Positions 30,305 through 40,134 are shown, counted from the first letter of the stretch. The stretch is 60,043 nt of DNA from Bradyrhizobium sp. (GCF_004799405.1 NZ_SSMW01000146.1:1-60043), one strand, 5' to 3'. Notes: generated by a model from the sequence alone, not told the origin. Numbers and translations are program-made.

Positions 30305-32791
30305 CTACGACGGCTGCTTCCGGCGCCGCGGCTCGGCTTCGGGCACATCGGGTGCGGCGGTCTCCGCCGCCTCGCCGTCCTCGCGCCAGCGCAGGATCTC
30401 CATGGCCAGCACCGGATGATTGAAGCCCTTCAGTTGCAGGTCGTCGAGCGGCTTGGCATCGACCCATTGCTCCACGATGCCGTAGACGCGCCGGGCGACC
30501 ACGACCTGGCCGGCCTTGGCTTCGTCGCACAGCCGCGAGGCCAGATTGGTAACGCTGCCGATCGCGGCATATTCCAGCCGCTGTTCGAATCCGATCTGGC
30601 CCAGCGTCGCATAGCCGAGCGCGATGCCGACGCCGAATCCGAGGCTGTGGCCGCGGTTGCGCCACTTCTGCGTCAACAGGCCGATGGCGTCGCGCATCTC
30701 GACCGCCATCTTGACCGCGCGCTTGGTATGGTCGGCAAATTTGATCGGCGCGTTGAACAGGATCATCACTCCGTCGCCGGCATAGCGGTCGAGCGTGCCT
30801 TCGTAGCGGAAAATCAATTCGCCCAGCGCGGCATGATATTCGCGCAGCACGTTCATGGCTTCCTCGGGCTCGGTGGCCTCGGTGAACGCAGTAAAGCCGC
30901 GCAGGTCGCAGAACACCACCGTCACTTCGCGGCGGTGGCTGTCGAGCAGCGAATCCTGGCCGTCGGAGGAGGCGATCAGTTGCGCGACCTGCGGCGGCAG
31001 GAAGCGCTCGAGCCTTCGGATGCGCTCGATCTCCCCGATCTGCTTCTCGACCCGTTCTTCCAGCGACTTGTTCCAGTCCAAGAGCTGCTCGGTCTGTTCC
31101 TGCAGCTTGCCGGCCTGTTGCTGCACGATCGAATGGGCGGAGGCCAGTTCGCGGCCCTTCTGGTCCACTTCGGTGAACAGCCGCGCGTTGCGCATGGCGA
31201 GCACCGATTGATGCGCGAAGGTGCGCATCAGTCCGATCAGGTTCGGCGAGAATTCGCCGGTGGCCCGGCGCAGCACCACCAGCGATCCCAGCGTGCCCTG
31301 CTGGTCGACCAGCGGTATCACCAGCACCGACTGGAAGCCGGCCTTGACCGCAACATCGCGCAACAGGTTGTCCGCGGCGCCGGCGAGGTCGGGTATCGCG
31401 ATCGGCTCGCCTTTGGCGGCGGCTTCGCCGAGCACGCTGGCGCCGTAGTCGATGGCGAGATGGGCGCCCTCGGCGGCCTTGTCGATGCCGATGGCCTCGG
31501 ACAGGTTGAACTGCTGCTTGGCCGCGTCGTAGCCGTAGATCAGAACCGCATCGGCATGGGTGATTTCGAGCGCGCGGGCCGCCACCGTCGGCAGCACGGC
31601 GTTGAGATCGAGCGAGGAGGAGACGGCGCGGCCGACTTCCTCGAGCACCTTGAGTTCGTTGACCGACCGCGCCAGGTCGCGGGTGCGCTCTTCGACCTTG
31701 GATTCAAGGCCCGAATAGGTCTCGGCGAGCTGGCCGGCCATGCTGTTGAACTGGTTGGCGAGCTCTTCCAGCTCATCCCTTGTATGCACGTCGATGCGAT
31801 GGCTGAAATCGCCCTCGCCGATGCGCCGCGCGCCGCGGCGCAGCGCCGTGATCGGGATCAGCATGCGGCGGGCCAGCACGGTGCCGGCAAGGCTCGCCAC
31901 CACCAGCCCGAGCACGATCAGGAGCACGATCCGCGCCAGCTGATCGCGGATCGGCGCCAGCGCCTGGGCCGTCGGTTGTTCGAAGAACACGTACCAGCCG
32001 AGTTTCGGCAGCCCGTCGGACGCGGTCAGCACCGAATAGCCGTCGGCGTCGGTGCCGGAGGTCGCGGCCTGGCTGGCCGCCGTCAGGCGTGCGGCGACCT
32101 GCGGCAGGGTCGAGATGTTCTTGCCGATCGCCGGGCCCTTGGCCGAACTCGCCAGCACCTGGCCGCGCGAATCGACCACATAGGCGAAGGCGGCTTTGCC
32201 GACCTGGGCGTCGCCGAGGAAATCCGACAGGAAATGAAGGTCGATATCGGCGATGGTGACGCCGGCGTTGAACCCGGAATGCGAAACCGCGATCGACATG
32301 AAGGGCTGGCGGTCCCGGAAAAAAGCCGGCGAATAGCTGACGCCCCTGGCGACGGTCTCGGTGAACCTGGGGTCGCGGGAAAAGTCGGCCTTGCTGCCGA
32401 CCGAAATCGTCAGGCGCGACAGCCGCAACAGTTCGTGGCCGCTGCCGTCGATCAGCGAGAGCTGGTTGACCGCGGGCACCTGGTTGAGCAGCTGGGCGTA
32501 GTCGGCACGGTGCTGTTCAAGCGGCGCGCGCGCCGCGTCCGAACTGGCGCGGGTCACCCAACTGATCTGCCGCTCGAGCTCGGAGACCGACTGCTCGATC
32601 CGCCGCGCGGTGGCCTCGGCCTTGTCCGACATCGCACCGGTCAGCGTGGTCTTGATGCCGCGGTAGCTGATCCAGGTTTCCAGCGCGCCGGTGACCGCGA
32701 GCACGAACACCACAAGGCCGACCAGCGCGATCACGTATTTGGCAAACAGGCCCTCGCGCAGACGCCAGATTTTGTCCTTGAATCCGCTCAT
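30305..32791 (-). CDS. Membrane sensor class III adenylate/guanylate cyclase
   Basis: An 828-residue signalling protein. Layout: membrane helix (about 20-45), periplasmic dCACHE-like sensor (about 50-280), membrane helix (about 290-310), HAMP (about 312-365), GAF (about 385-535), coiled coil (about 540-600) and a class III cyclase domain (about 620-800). Metal-binding aspartates are Asp629 in FCDLRGFT and Asp673 in AGDGVM, at the usual spacing of 44. The likely base-selecting position has Arg (LDRYAGD), so a preference for ATP is expected but not proved. Its product could feed the CRP-like regulator at 35311. Confidence 0.88.
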   Translation of the reverse strand: MSGFKDKIWRLREGLFAKYVIALVGLVVFVLAVTGALETWISYRGIKTTLTGAMSDKAEATARRIEQSVSELERQISWVTRASSDAARAPLEQHRADYAQLLNQVPAVNQLSLIDGSGHELLRLSRLTISVGSKADFSRDPRFTETVARGVSYSPAFFRDRQPFMSIAVSHSGFNAGVTIADIDLHFLSDFLGDAQVGKAAFAYVVDSRGQVLASSAKGPAIGKNISTLPQVAARLTAASQAATSGTDADGYSVLTASDGLPKLGWYVFFEQPTAQALAPIRDQLARIVLLIVLGLVVASLAGTVLARRMLIPITALRRGARRIGEGDFSHRIDVHTRDELEELANQFNSMAGQLAETYSGLESKVEERTRDLARSVNELKVLEEVGRAVSSSLDLNAVLPTVAARALEITHADAVLIYGYDAAKQQFNLSEAIGIDKAAEGAHLAIDYGASVLGEAAAKGEPIAIPDLAGAADNLLRDVAVKAGFQSVLVIPLVDQQGTLGSLVVLRRATGEFSPNLIGLMRTFAHQSVLAMRNARLFTEVDQKGRELASAHSIVQQQAGKLQEQTEQLLDWNKSLEERVEKQIGEIERIRRLERFLPPQVAQLIASSDGQDSLLDSHRREVTVVFCDLRGFTAFTEATEPEEAMNVLREYHAALGELIFRYEGTLDRYAGDGVMILFNAPIKFADHTKRAVKMAVEMRDAIGLLTQKWRNRGHSLGFGVGIALGYATLGQIGFEQRLEYAAIGSVTNLASRLCDEAKAGQVVVARRVYGIVEQWVDAKPLDDLQLKGFNHPVLAMEILRWREDGEAAETAAPDVPEAEPRRRKQPS

Positions 32792-32894
32792 CCAGTCCCT
32801 CGTGCGCCATTCCTAGCACAATTCAAGGGGTTTTGGCCGGGGAGCTGCCAGCGTGGTTAGCCGGGATTTCGGGCCGTTAACGTTGGTTCTGATA

Positions 32895-33067
32895 CCTCTC
32901 CCCTTGTGGGAGAGGCGTAGGCCGCCTTTGGCGGCCGTTCTCGAAAAAGGACGCCGAAGCAAGGCTTCGGCTATGTCGCATCGACAGATGCGATCCGGGT
33001 GAGGGGTACAGACTATCGATAGACCGCGACCCCTCACCCCAACCCTCTCCCACAAGGGGAGAGGGAG
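32895..33067. repeat. Modular nested-palindrome repeat, copy 4
   Basis: Bounded by CCTCTCCCCTTGTGGGAGAG and CCCTCTCCCACAAGGGGAGA. Modules in order: GGCCGCCTTTGGCGGCC, GCCGAAGCAAGGCTTCGGC, TCGCATCGACAGATGCGA, then the shared core with CTATCGATAG. It fills the 320-base gap between the cyclase and AsmA-like genes, where nothing else is recognised. Confidence 0.9.
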
Positions 33068-33111
33068 CCTACTGCCCTTGCTTCAACAGCGGTGGCAACA
33101 AAAAGGACGCC

Positions 33112-35097
33112 CTAGCGCTTGAACAACTGCTTCAGCACATCGTTCATCGGCTGGCTGTCCTGCGAGGGCGGCGGAGCAACGTCGCTCTGCGCCGGCGGAG
33201 GTGCTGCGGCTGGCGGCGCGGCCGGGTCGGAGGATTTGTCCGGCAGGCTGCGGTTTTGGCCCAATCCCTGCAGCAGGTTGCCAAGGGTCTCCCCGAGCTT
33301 GCCGCTGAGCGCGCCGGACTGGTCGGTGCCGCCGCCCGATCCGGTGCCGCCGAGGTTACCGAGGTTGCCGAGAGCGCCACCCGCGAACAGGCCTTTGCCC
33401 ATCTCCCTGAGCTTGGCATAGGCCGCATCGGGATTGTCGAAAATGCCGCTCATTTCCGGATAGATGCGCGGCTGGGCCCAGGGGCCGTCGATGATGACGG
33501 GGACGCCGAGCCCGACCGGGTCGCTGGCGCGGCCCTGGCCCTCGGTGGTCATCACGAGCTTCGGCTCGACCCGGAACGCCATCTGCTTGCCGATCAGGTC
33601 GATGGTGCCGGCGCCGGTCATCTTCACCAGCGGGCCCACCAGGTTGAGATCGGTGGTGGTGGCCTGGCCCTTGTCGATCCGGAACGAGGCGCTGAGCTGC
33701 GCCAGATCGGTGGCTTGTTCCTTGCCTTCCTGCCATCCCGACAGCGTTCCGGATGTCAGCGAGCGGACCATCTGGGCGACGTTGAGGCCGCGGATCGCGC
33801 CGTCCTGAAAAATAGCGAACACCGTTCCGCTCAAATTCGAGACGATCGCGAGCTGGCTGTTGCCGGAGGAATTCGCCACGATCTTGGCCTGCATTTTTCC
33901 GTCGAGCTTGTCGAAATCGGCCGCGCTCTTGAGCAGCGGCAGCGCACCGACCCCGGCAAGGTCACAGCGCAGCGTGTAGGCCGGATTGCCCGAGGATACA
34001 TCGACGATGAGTTGACCGCTGGCCTGGCCGTCATAGGCTCCGAGATTGGCGAAGTCGGCCTTGAGCACGCCGCTGGCGAGCGTGGCGTCGATCGCCGCCG
34101 GGGCGAAATGCGCGGTGCCGATATTGAGCTCGGCGGCGGAAATCCTGACCTGGAGGTCGATATAGTTCAACCGGTTGACGTCGGTCGGTTCACTGCTCCA
34201 GCCCTGTTGGGAAGTCTGCGACGTGACGGGGGTGGCAGCTGCCGGCATCGCGACGGCAAGCCGCTGGAAGTCGAGATCGACTTTCACCAGCGGCTTGCTG
34301 GTGAGATCGACCGATGCCCAGCCATTGAACGCGCCATCGCCGATCGTTCCGGTCAGGCCGTTGATCATGGCGACCGAACCGTTGAGCCGGACCTCGGCCT
34401 TGGCCGACAGCGGGGCCTGCAGCAGATTTGGGTCCTCGAGGGTCAGTTCAACCGGAATGTTTTGCCGCTCGAGCGGCAAAGCCGGCACCGTCGCCTTGAT
34501 CCCGAACTTGAGCGGGCGGTCGCCGGCGCCGGCACTGCCGTTGATCGTGATCCTGCGATCGCCGCCGATCCTGACATCGGCATTGATGCTGTCGATGCGG
34601 CTGTTGACCCGGTCCCGGACGTTGGAAAACATCGCGGTGCCGTCGGTGACCGTCACGTGATCGATGGCGAACGCCTTCGTGTCGGTCTTGCCGGAGGACG
34701 TCGGCGGAGGGGATGACGCAATGGGTGCGGCGGTGCGTTCGCGCAGCAGCGGGACGTAGACGGTCGGGTGAACGATCGCAAGCTCGGTGACTTGCGGATG
34801 ACCCGACCATACGCTGCCAAGCGTCACGTCGGCCTCGACGCTGCCGACGGTCAGGCGCTTGCTGGTATCGCGTTGTTGCGGGTCCTCAAGCGTGAGGTCG
34901 TGCAACGTCACGTGCAGCGAGGGCCAGAGGCCGATTTTGGTCGCGCCGTTGATGGTCAGCCGATAGCCGGTTTCGCGTTCGACCTGGTCCTTTATCGTCG
35001 ACGTCAGGAAGCCTGAGGGAATCCCGATGATCAGCAGCAATACCGCCGCAATGATCACGGCAGCGATGGCGGCGCCTGCGATTTTCAGTGCTTTCAT
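33112..35097 (-). CDS. AsmA family protein
   Basis: A 661-residue envelope protein with one N-terminal membrane anchor (about 5-28) followed by a long beta-rich region typical of AsmA-like, bridge-type lipid-transfer proteins (the start segment YRLTINGATKIGLWPSLHVT, then LTLEDPQ). The AsmA C-terminal region is near 440-580, with LSASFRIDKGQATTTDLNLV and GAGTIDLIGKQMAFRVEPKL. The last 90 residues are Gly- then Pro/Ala-rich and probably disordered. The ATG at 35097 starts directly at the anchor. Such proteins help maintain outer-membrane lipids. It is divergent from the CRP-like gene. Confidence 0.85.
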   Translation of the reverse strand: MKALKIAGAAIAAVIIAAVLLLIIGIPSGFLTSTIKDQVERETGYRLTINGATKIGLWPSLHVTLHDLTLEDPQQRDTSKRLTVGSVEADVTLGSVWSGHPQVTELAIVHPTVYVPLLRERTAAPIASSPPPTSSGKTDTKAFAIDHVTVTDGTAMFSNVRDRVNSRIDSINADVRIGGDRRITINGSAGAGDRPLKFGIKATVPALPLERQNIPVELTLEDPNLLQAPLSAKAEVRLNGSVAMINGLTGTIGDGAFNGWASVDLTSKPLVKVDLDFQRLAVAMPAAATPVTSQTSQQGWSSEPTDVNRLNYIDLQVRISAAELNIGTAHFAPAAIDATLASGVLKADFANLGAYDGQASGQLIVDVSSGNPAYTLRCDLAGVGALPLLKSAADFDKLDGKMQAKIVANSSGNSQLAIVSNLSGTVFAIFQDGAIRGLNVAQMVRSLTSGTLSGWQEGKEQATDLAQLSASFRIDKGQATTTDLNLVGPLVKMTGAGTIDLIGKQMAFRVEPKLVMTTEGQGRASDPVGLGVPVIIDGPWAQPRIYPEMSGIFDNPDAAYAKLREMGKGLFAGGALGNLGNLGGTGSGGGTDQSGALSGKLGETLGNLLQGLGQNRSLPDKSSDPAAPPAAAPPPAQSDVAPPPSQDSQPMNDVLKQLFKR

Positions 35098-35230
35098 GTC
35101 GTCGTTCCAAACCGGGCAAGCAGCATCGATTTTGGCCCCGCGACCGGGCGCGGCCAATCATTCAAGCTTATCCCGGAAAGGGGAAACAGCTCAAAGCAGC
35201 CGAAAATAATGCAGGGGTGCTGCAAAGTTA

Positions 35231-35246
35231 TGTGACTTATGCCACA
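35231..35246. promoter_or_regulatory. CRP-type operator upstream of the CRP-like gene
   Basis: TGTGACTTATGCCACA matches TGTGA-N6-TCACA except for one base (T to C). It ends 64 bases before the start of the CRP-like gene and lies 134 bases upstream of the divergent AsmA-like gene. This is the position expected for autoregulation. Confidence 0.55.
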
Positions 35247-35310
35247 CTTCGAGGGAAGCGGGTTTCGTACAATCCCTGTTGGCGATTTCGAACGGCCGGA
35301 AGGCATTGCA

Positions 35311-35985
35311 ATGAGCAAACAGAGCGAATTTGCGGTTATTTTGAAGATGAATCCGATGTTCGCGGACCTCGGCGCCGACGAATTGCAGCGAATCTCCGGT
35401 CTTTGCCACACCCAGCAACTTCCGGCCGGCGGGGTGCTGTTCCAGAAAGGCGACAGCGGCGACGCACTCTATGGGGTGCGCCGCGGCCAGATCCGGATCG
35501 AAACCGGGGCCTCCGACGGCAGCCGCCTGACCCTGAATTTCATGGGTCCGGGCGATTTGTTCGGCGAGGTCGCGGTGCTCGACGGCGAGAGCCGCACCGC
35601 GGATGCGACCGCCGGCGAGCCGACCGAATTGTTCGTACTCCGGCGGGAAGACTTCCTCGCCCATCTCGAACGTGAGCCGCGCGTGGCGATCAAGCTGATC
35701 CAGCTCCTGTGCCAGCGGATTCGCTGGCAGAGCGAGCGGATGGAGGAATCGGTACTGCAGCCGCTGCCGGTGCGGCTGGCGCGGCGGCTCTGCGCGCTCG
35801 CCTCCGATTTCGGCTCCGAGGTGCATATTTCCCAGGAGCAGCTCGGCGTATTCGTCGGCGCTGCGCGCGAAAGCGTCAACCGTCAGCTGCAGCAATGGCG
35901 CAAGGACGGCATCCTGGACTTGCAGCGCGGCCGGATTTTATTGCGGAACATCGCCCGGCTGACCGCGGTGGCACGCAACGAATAG
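35311..35985 (+). CDS. CRP/FNR family transcription regulator, CRP-like
   Basis: A 224-residue regulator with a cyclic-nucleotide-binding domain (about 10-125), a dimer helix (about 126-150) and a winged helix-turn-helix (about 165-215). The phosphate-binding cassette FGEVAVLDGESRTADAT keeps Glu86, Arg95 and Thr96, so cAMP binding is plausible. The recognition helix GAARESVNRQL keeps Arg186, Glu187 and Arg191 in the R-E-x-x-x-R pattern of E. coli CRP, predicting TGTGA-type half sites. There is no Fnr-type cysteine cluster. The ATG at 35311 follows GGAAGG. A matching palindrome lies upstream of its own gene. Confidence 0.88.
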   Translation: MSKQSEFAVILKMNPMFADLGADELQRISGLCHTQQLPAGGVLFQKGDSGDALYGVRRGQIRIETGASDGSRLTLNFMGPGDLFGEVAVLDGESRTADATAGEPTELFVLRREDFLAHLEREPRVAIKLIQLLCQRIRWQSERMEESVLQPLPVRLARRLCALASDFGSEVHISQEQLGVFVGAARESVNRQLQQWRKDGILDLQRGRILLRNIARLTAVARNE

Positions 35986-36058
35986 CGCGGGCTGCGGCGG
36001 TTCGCGGGGCGACCGCGAAAGCCGGGCATCCGGCATGCTGCGGATTCTCGGATGAGCG

Positions 36059-39000
36059 CTACTCCGCGGCCGGCGAATGCACGATGCTCGGCGGGGGTTT
36101 ATGGTCGCCGGAATGATCAGCCGGCGGATGCTCGGCATCGGCGTTTGAAGACACCAGTTTCTTGCCCAAGCGCCAGAACAGCACGGCCAGATCGTCCATC
36201 ATCATGAACATCGCCGGCACGAACACCAGCGACAGCACGGTGGAGAATATCAGGCCGCCGATCACGGCCAGCGCCATCGGCGAGCGGAATTCGCCGCCGG
36301 CGCCTTCCGCCAGAGCGCTCGGCGTCATGCCGGCCGCCATCGCAACGGTGGTCATGACGATCGGACGGGCGCGCTTCATGCCGGCATCGATGATCGCTTC
36401 GGCGCGGGGTTTGCCTTCGCGGATCGATTCGACCGCGAATTCCACCAGCATGATGGCGTTCTTGGTGACGATGCCCATCAGCATCAGCATGCCGATATAG
36501 ACCGGAACGGTGAGCTGGTTACCGGTCAGCAGCAACGCCCCGATCGCGCCGCCGATCGAGAGCGGCAGCGAGAACAGGATGGTGATCGGTTGCAGGAACG
36601 TCCCGAACAGCAGCACCAGAACGGCGTAAACAATCATCAAGCCCAAAGTCATCGCGGTGACAAAGCCGCTCGCCAGATCCTTGAGGGCCTCGGCATCGCC
36701 GGAAGGAGCGACCGTGACGCCCTTCGGCAGGCTTTTCTTGACCGGCAGTTCGTCGATCCTCTTGGTGGCTTCACCCAACGCCGCCGAGCCGACGAGATCG
36801 GCCGCAACCGTCGCCTGGCGTTGCCGGTCGTAGCGATTGATGCTGGTCGGGCCCTGATCGAGCTTGATGTCGGCGACAACGGAAAGCGGTACGCCGCCCT
36901 TTTCGCCGTGCTCGCCCAAGGGGACCCTCAATTGCTCGAGAATCGGCAGATCGCCGCGCGCCGAATCTTCGAGTTGGACCCGGATCGGCACCAGCCGGTC
37001 GCCGGCATCGAACTTGGCAAGCGCCGGACCGACGTCGCCGATGGTGGCGACGCGAATCGTCTGCGACAGGCTTTCGGTGGAGACGCCGAGCCGCGCCGCC
37101 AGATCGGCCCGCGGCTGGATGCGAAGTTCGGGACGGTCGAGCGAGGTCTCGGAGATCACATCGGAGATCAGCGGAATCCGCTTCATCTGCGTCGCCAGTT
37201 CGTTGGCGACATTACCGACGATGTTGCTGTCCACGCCGGTCACCACCAGCGATATGGCGCGCTGGCCATTCTCGTCGAGGAACCAGTACCGGATGTCCGG
37301 AACGTTTTCGAGATCCTTGGCGATCGAAAGCTCAAGCTCGCGTTGCGTGACCTTGCGTTCGCCCTTCGGCGTATAATTGATGATCAACGCCGCGCGGCGT
37401 ACTTCGAGCGTTCCCGGCGGCACCCGGCCACCATCGACGAACACGCTCTTGACCTCCGGCCGCTTGCGCAGACGCGAGACAATTTCTTCGGTGGTCTTCT
37501 CGGTGAAAGCGAGCTGCGAGCCGGGCGGCAGCTCCATTGCCAGCAGCGAGCGCGCGGCGTCCTGGGCCGGAAGGTAACCTTGCGGCAGTTGCGTAATGCT
37601 CCAGATCGAGGCTGCGAAAATTCCGAAACCGATCACGACGGTGATGAAATAGTGCTGCACCGACCAGGTAACCAGACGATGATAGGTTTGCAGTACGCGC
37701 CCCGGCGGCGGGTCTTCGTGCGTGTGATGCTTCATGAAATAGGCGGCCAGCATTGGCGTGACGAAGCGGGCCGCCAGCAACGAAAAGAATACCTGCACCG
37801 ACACCGTGATGCCGAATTGCTTGAAGAATTGACCGGCGATCCCGGACATGAAGCTTGCGGGTGCAAAGATCGCGATGATGGTCAGGCTGATCGCGATAAC
37901 CGCCAGTCCGATTTCGTCGGCGGCCTCGAGAGCCGCGCGATAGGGCGTCTTGCCCATCCGCATGTGCCGCACGATGTTCTCAATCTCGACGATGGCATCG
38001 TCGACCAGAATGCCGGTCGAGAGCGTGATGGCAAGAAAGCTGATGAGGTTGAGCGAGAACCCGAGGATGTCCATCGCCCAGAACGCCGGGAAAATCGACA
38101 GCGGTAGCGAGATCGCGGCGATGATGGTGGCACGAATGTCGCGCAGGAACAGCAGGACGATGATGACGGCAAGAATGGCACCCTCGAACAGTGTCCGGAT
38201 CGCGGCCTCGTAGTTGCCCTTGGTGAAGTCGACCGACGTGTCGATCAGCTTGAGGTCGACATCGGGATACTGATCCTTGAGGGCATCGATGCGTTTCTGG
38301 ATCGCCGCCGCGACGACCACGTCGCTGGCGCCCTTCGAACGCTTGATGCCGAGCGCGACCACCGGTTCGCCGTTGAAGCGGGCGAATGTCCGGCGGTCGG
38401 CGATAGTGTCGGTCACGGTCCCGAGATCGTCCAGGCGCACTTCGCCGCCGCCGAACAGCGGAATCATGGTTCCGGCGAGATCGTTGAGCGTCTTGGCGCC
38501 CGCCAGCGTCCGGATGGCCTGATCGTTCTTTCCGATCTCAGCCCGGCCACCGGCAAGGTCGACATTGGTGCCGCGCAGGCTTTGGCTGACGTTGACAGCG
38601 GTCAGGCCGGCGGCCTGCAACCGGTCGGGATCGAGCGACACCTGGATTTCGCGCTCGACGCCGCCGATGCGCTCGACCTGTGCGACGTTGCGCACGCCCT
38701 GCAGCGCGCGCTTGACGACGTCGTCGACGAAGTAAGACAACTGTTCGGGAGTCTTGCCGGGCGAGATCGCGGCATAGGTGACGATCGGCAGGCCGATCAC
38801 GTCAACGCGCTGAATCAGCGGCTCATTGACGTTTTGCGGCAGGTTGCTGCGAACGCTGGTAACCGCATCCTTGACGTCGTTCAGCGCCCGGTCGGTGTTG
38901 GTTTCGAGCGCGAACTCGATCGTCGTCACCGACAGTCCGTCGGTGATCGAGGATGAGATGTGCCGCACACCCTCGACGCCGGATACGCCGTCTTCGATGG

Positions 39001-39202
39001 TCTTGGTAACCTGCGATTCCAGTTCGGCCGGGGCGGCGCCGAATTGTGCCACCGCAACCGAAATCACGGGGATATCGGCGCTGGGAAGGCGCGTCACCGC
39101 AAGCTTGGTGAAACTCATCCAGCCCAAAACCAGCAGGATGATCGAAAAAACGATGGACGGAAGCGGGTTTCGAATCGACCACGCCGAGATATTCAGAGCC
39201 AT
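36059..39202 (-). CDS. RND efflux pump inner-membrane transporter (AcrB/MexF-like fold)
   Basis: A 1047-residue RND transporter with the usual twelve-helix plan and two large periplasmic loops. The proton-relay pair is present as Asp401-Asp402 in STGILVDDAIVEIEN, and the first helix region (ISAWSIRNPLPSIVFSIILL) is typical. Some RND subfamilies in rhizobia use this N-terminus and work with the adaptor encoded directly upstream. Its ATG shares one base with the adaptor stop codon (TGATG), so translation is coupled. The substrate is unknown. No outer-membrane channel gene is adjacent. Confidence 0.93.
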   Translation of the reverse strand: MALNISAWSIRNPLPSIVFSIILLVLGWMSFTKLAVTRLPSADIPVISVAVAQFGAAPAELESQVTKTIEDGVSGVEGVRHISSSITDGLSVTTIEFALETNTDRALNDVKDAVTSVRSNLPQNVNEPLIQRVDVIGLPIVTYAAISPGKTPEQLSYFVDDVVKRALQGVRNVAQVERIGGVEREIQVSLDPDRLQAAGLTAVNVSQSLRGTNVDLAGGRAEIGKNDQAIRTLAGAKTLNDLAGTMIPLFGGGEVRLDDLGTVTDTIADRRTFARFNGEPVVALGIKRSKGASDVVVAAAIQKRIDALKDQYPDVDLKLIDTSVDFTKGNYEAAIRTLFEGAILAVIIVLLFLRDIRATIIAAISLPLSIFPAFWAMDILGFSLNLISFLAITLSTGILVDDAIVEIENIVRHMRMGKTPYRAALEAADEIGLAVIAISLTIIAIFAPASFMSGIAGQFFKQFGITVSVQVFFSLLAARFVTPMLAAYFMKHHTHEDPPPGRVLQTYHRLVTWSVQHYFITVVIGFGIFAASIWSITQLPQGYLPAQDAARSLLAMELPPGSQLAFTEKTTEEIVSRLRKRPEVKSVFVDGGRVPPGTLEVRRAALIINYTPKGERKVTQRELELSIAKDLENVPDIRYWFLDENGQRAISLVVTGVDSNIVGNVANELATQMKRIPLISDVISETSLDRPELRIQPRADLAARLGVSTESLSQTIRVATIGDVGPALAKFDAGDRLVPIRVQLEDSARGDLPILEQLRVPLGEHGEKGGVPLSVVADIKLDQGPTSINRYDRQRQATVAADLVGSAALGEATKRIDELPVKKSLPKGVTVAPSGDAEALKDLASGFVTAMTLGLMIVYAVLVLLFGTFLQPITILFSLPLSIGGAIGALLLTGNQLTVPVYIGMLMLMGIVTKNAIMLVEFAVESIREGKPRAEAIIDAGMKRARPIVMTTVAMAAGMTPSALAEGAGGEFRSPMALAVIGGLIFSTVLSLVFVPAMFMMMDDLAVLFWRLGKKLVSSNADAEHPPADHSGDHKPPPSIVHSPAAE

Positions 39203-40134
39203 CAACGTCCCCGCGTTCGATCGAGGTCCTCGGCGAATATGGTCTTGATCTGGTCGCCGTCATGCAGCGAACTGCCGGCGTCGGCCACGACGACTTCGCC
39301 TACGTCGAGGCCTTCGAGAATTTCCGTCGAGGTGTCGGACACCAGCCCAACCCGGACTTTTCGCGTCTCGATCGTGTTCCCTTTGACCACCTGAACGGTC
39401 AGATGGTCAATGGCGGTACGCGGGACCGCCACTCCATTGCAGCTTTGTTTGGCGTTGATGTTGGCGCGGGCGAACATGCCCACCTTGAGGGACGGGTTGT
39501 TGGTGAGCGATATCCTGACATGGCCGAGTTGGGTCGCGCGATCGATCTGCGGCGATACCAGCCTGACGCGCCCGACAAGGTCCGGCGCGTTGTCCCGGCT
39601 GATCCGCACTATCGCCCCCGGATTGAGCTTCATCATGTGGAAGGCGGGCACTTCGGCGTCGAGTTCGACTTCGTTGTTGACGGAAATTCGAAACATCGGG
39701 CCGGCCTGCGGCGAGGCCGGCGCTCCGACGATGGTGTTGACCTGGATCACCAGTCCGGCAGCCGGCGCGCGCAACGAGGTCGGTGCAGACCGCGCGCCGC
39801 CGGCGGGGGCGCCAGGCTGCGCCGGTGGGGGCGTCAAGCGGGCCAGTTCCTGATTGTCGGTAACCGTGTCGCCTTCACGGACCAGAAGATCGGAAACCTT
39901 GGATCCCTCCTGGTCGACCCCGACGACCGCTTCCCGGCGGGGCACGACAAATCCGGTGACCCGGACCAGGTCGGAGAAACAGGCATTGGTGGACTTGGTC
40001 ACGACAACAAGGGCGTTGCCCGGTGTTTCCTTGTCTTCGGCGCGGGGACGGTGCTCAAACCAGTACCATCCGCCGCCCAGTGCAATCACGGCAACCGCTG
40101 TTATCGCAGGTTTGAGGTATGCGGAGGGCGTCAT
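39202..40134 (-). CDS. RND-pump periplasmic adaptor, Cys-pair variant
   Basis: A 310-residue adaptor with an N-terminal membrane anchor (about 8-25), lipoyl-like half motifs (EGDTVTDNQELARLTPP and LRAPAAGLVIQV) and a C-terminal membrane-proximal domain. It shares with the 27.3-kb adaptor the uncommon cysteine pair, here Cys52 in NACFSDLVRVTG and Cys232 in KQSCNGVAVPRTAI, which could form a disulfide or bind a ligand. A proline/alanine/glycine-rich insert (about 104-122) separates the lipoyl halves. Its stop codon overlaps the pump start. The ATG at 40134 is chosen because the anchor follows directly. Confidence 0.87.
   Translation of the reverse strand: MTPSAYLKPAITAVAVIALGGGWYWFEHRPRAEDKETPGNALVVVTKSTNACFSDLVRVTGFVVPRREAVVGVDQEGSKVSDLLVREGDTVTDNQELARLTPPPAQPGAPAGGARSAPTSLRAPAAGLVIQVNTIVGAPASPQAGPMFRISVNNEVELDAEVPAFHMMKLNPGAIVRISRDNAPDLVGRVRLVSPQIDRATQLGHVRISLTNNPSLKVGMFARANINAKQSCNGVAVPRTAIDHLTVQVVKGNTIETRKVRVGLVSDTSTEILEGLDVGEVVVADAGSSLHDGDQIKTIFAEDLDRTRGR

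Noticed and set aside
30077..32860. A 927-codon rightward frame opposite the cyclase gene
   Set aside because: It is arginine/histidine/aspartate-rich antisense sequence of a high-GC gene with clear class III cyclase motifs on the other strand; no domain is recognisable in it.
18264..33067. CRISPR array suggested by repeated CTCTCCCC-CTTGTGGG units
   Set aside because: The units are isolated palindromic elements kilobases apart, without regular spacers or cas genes.
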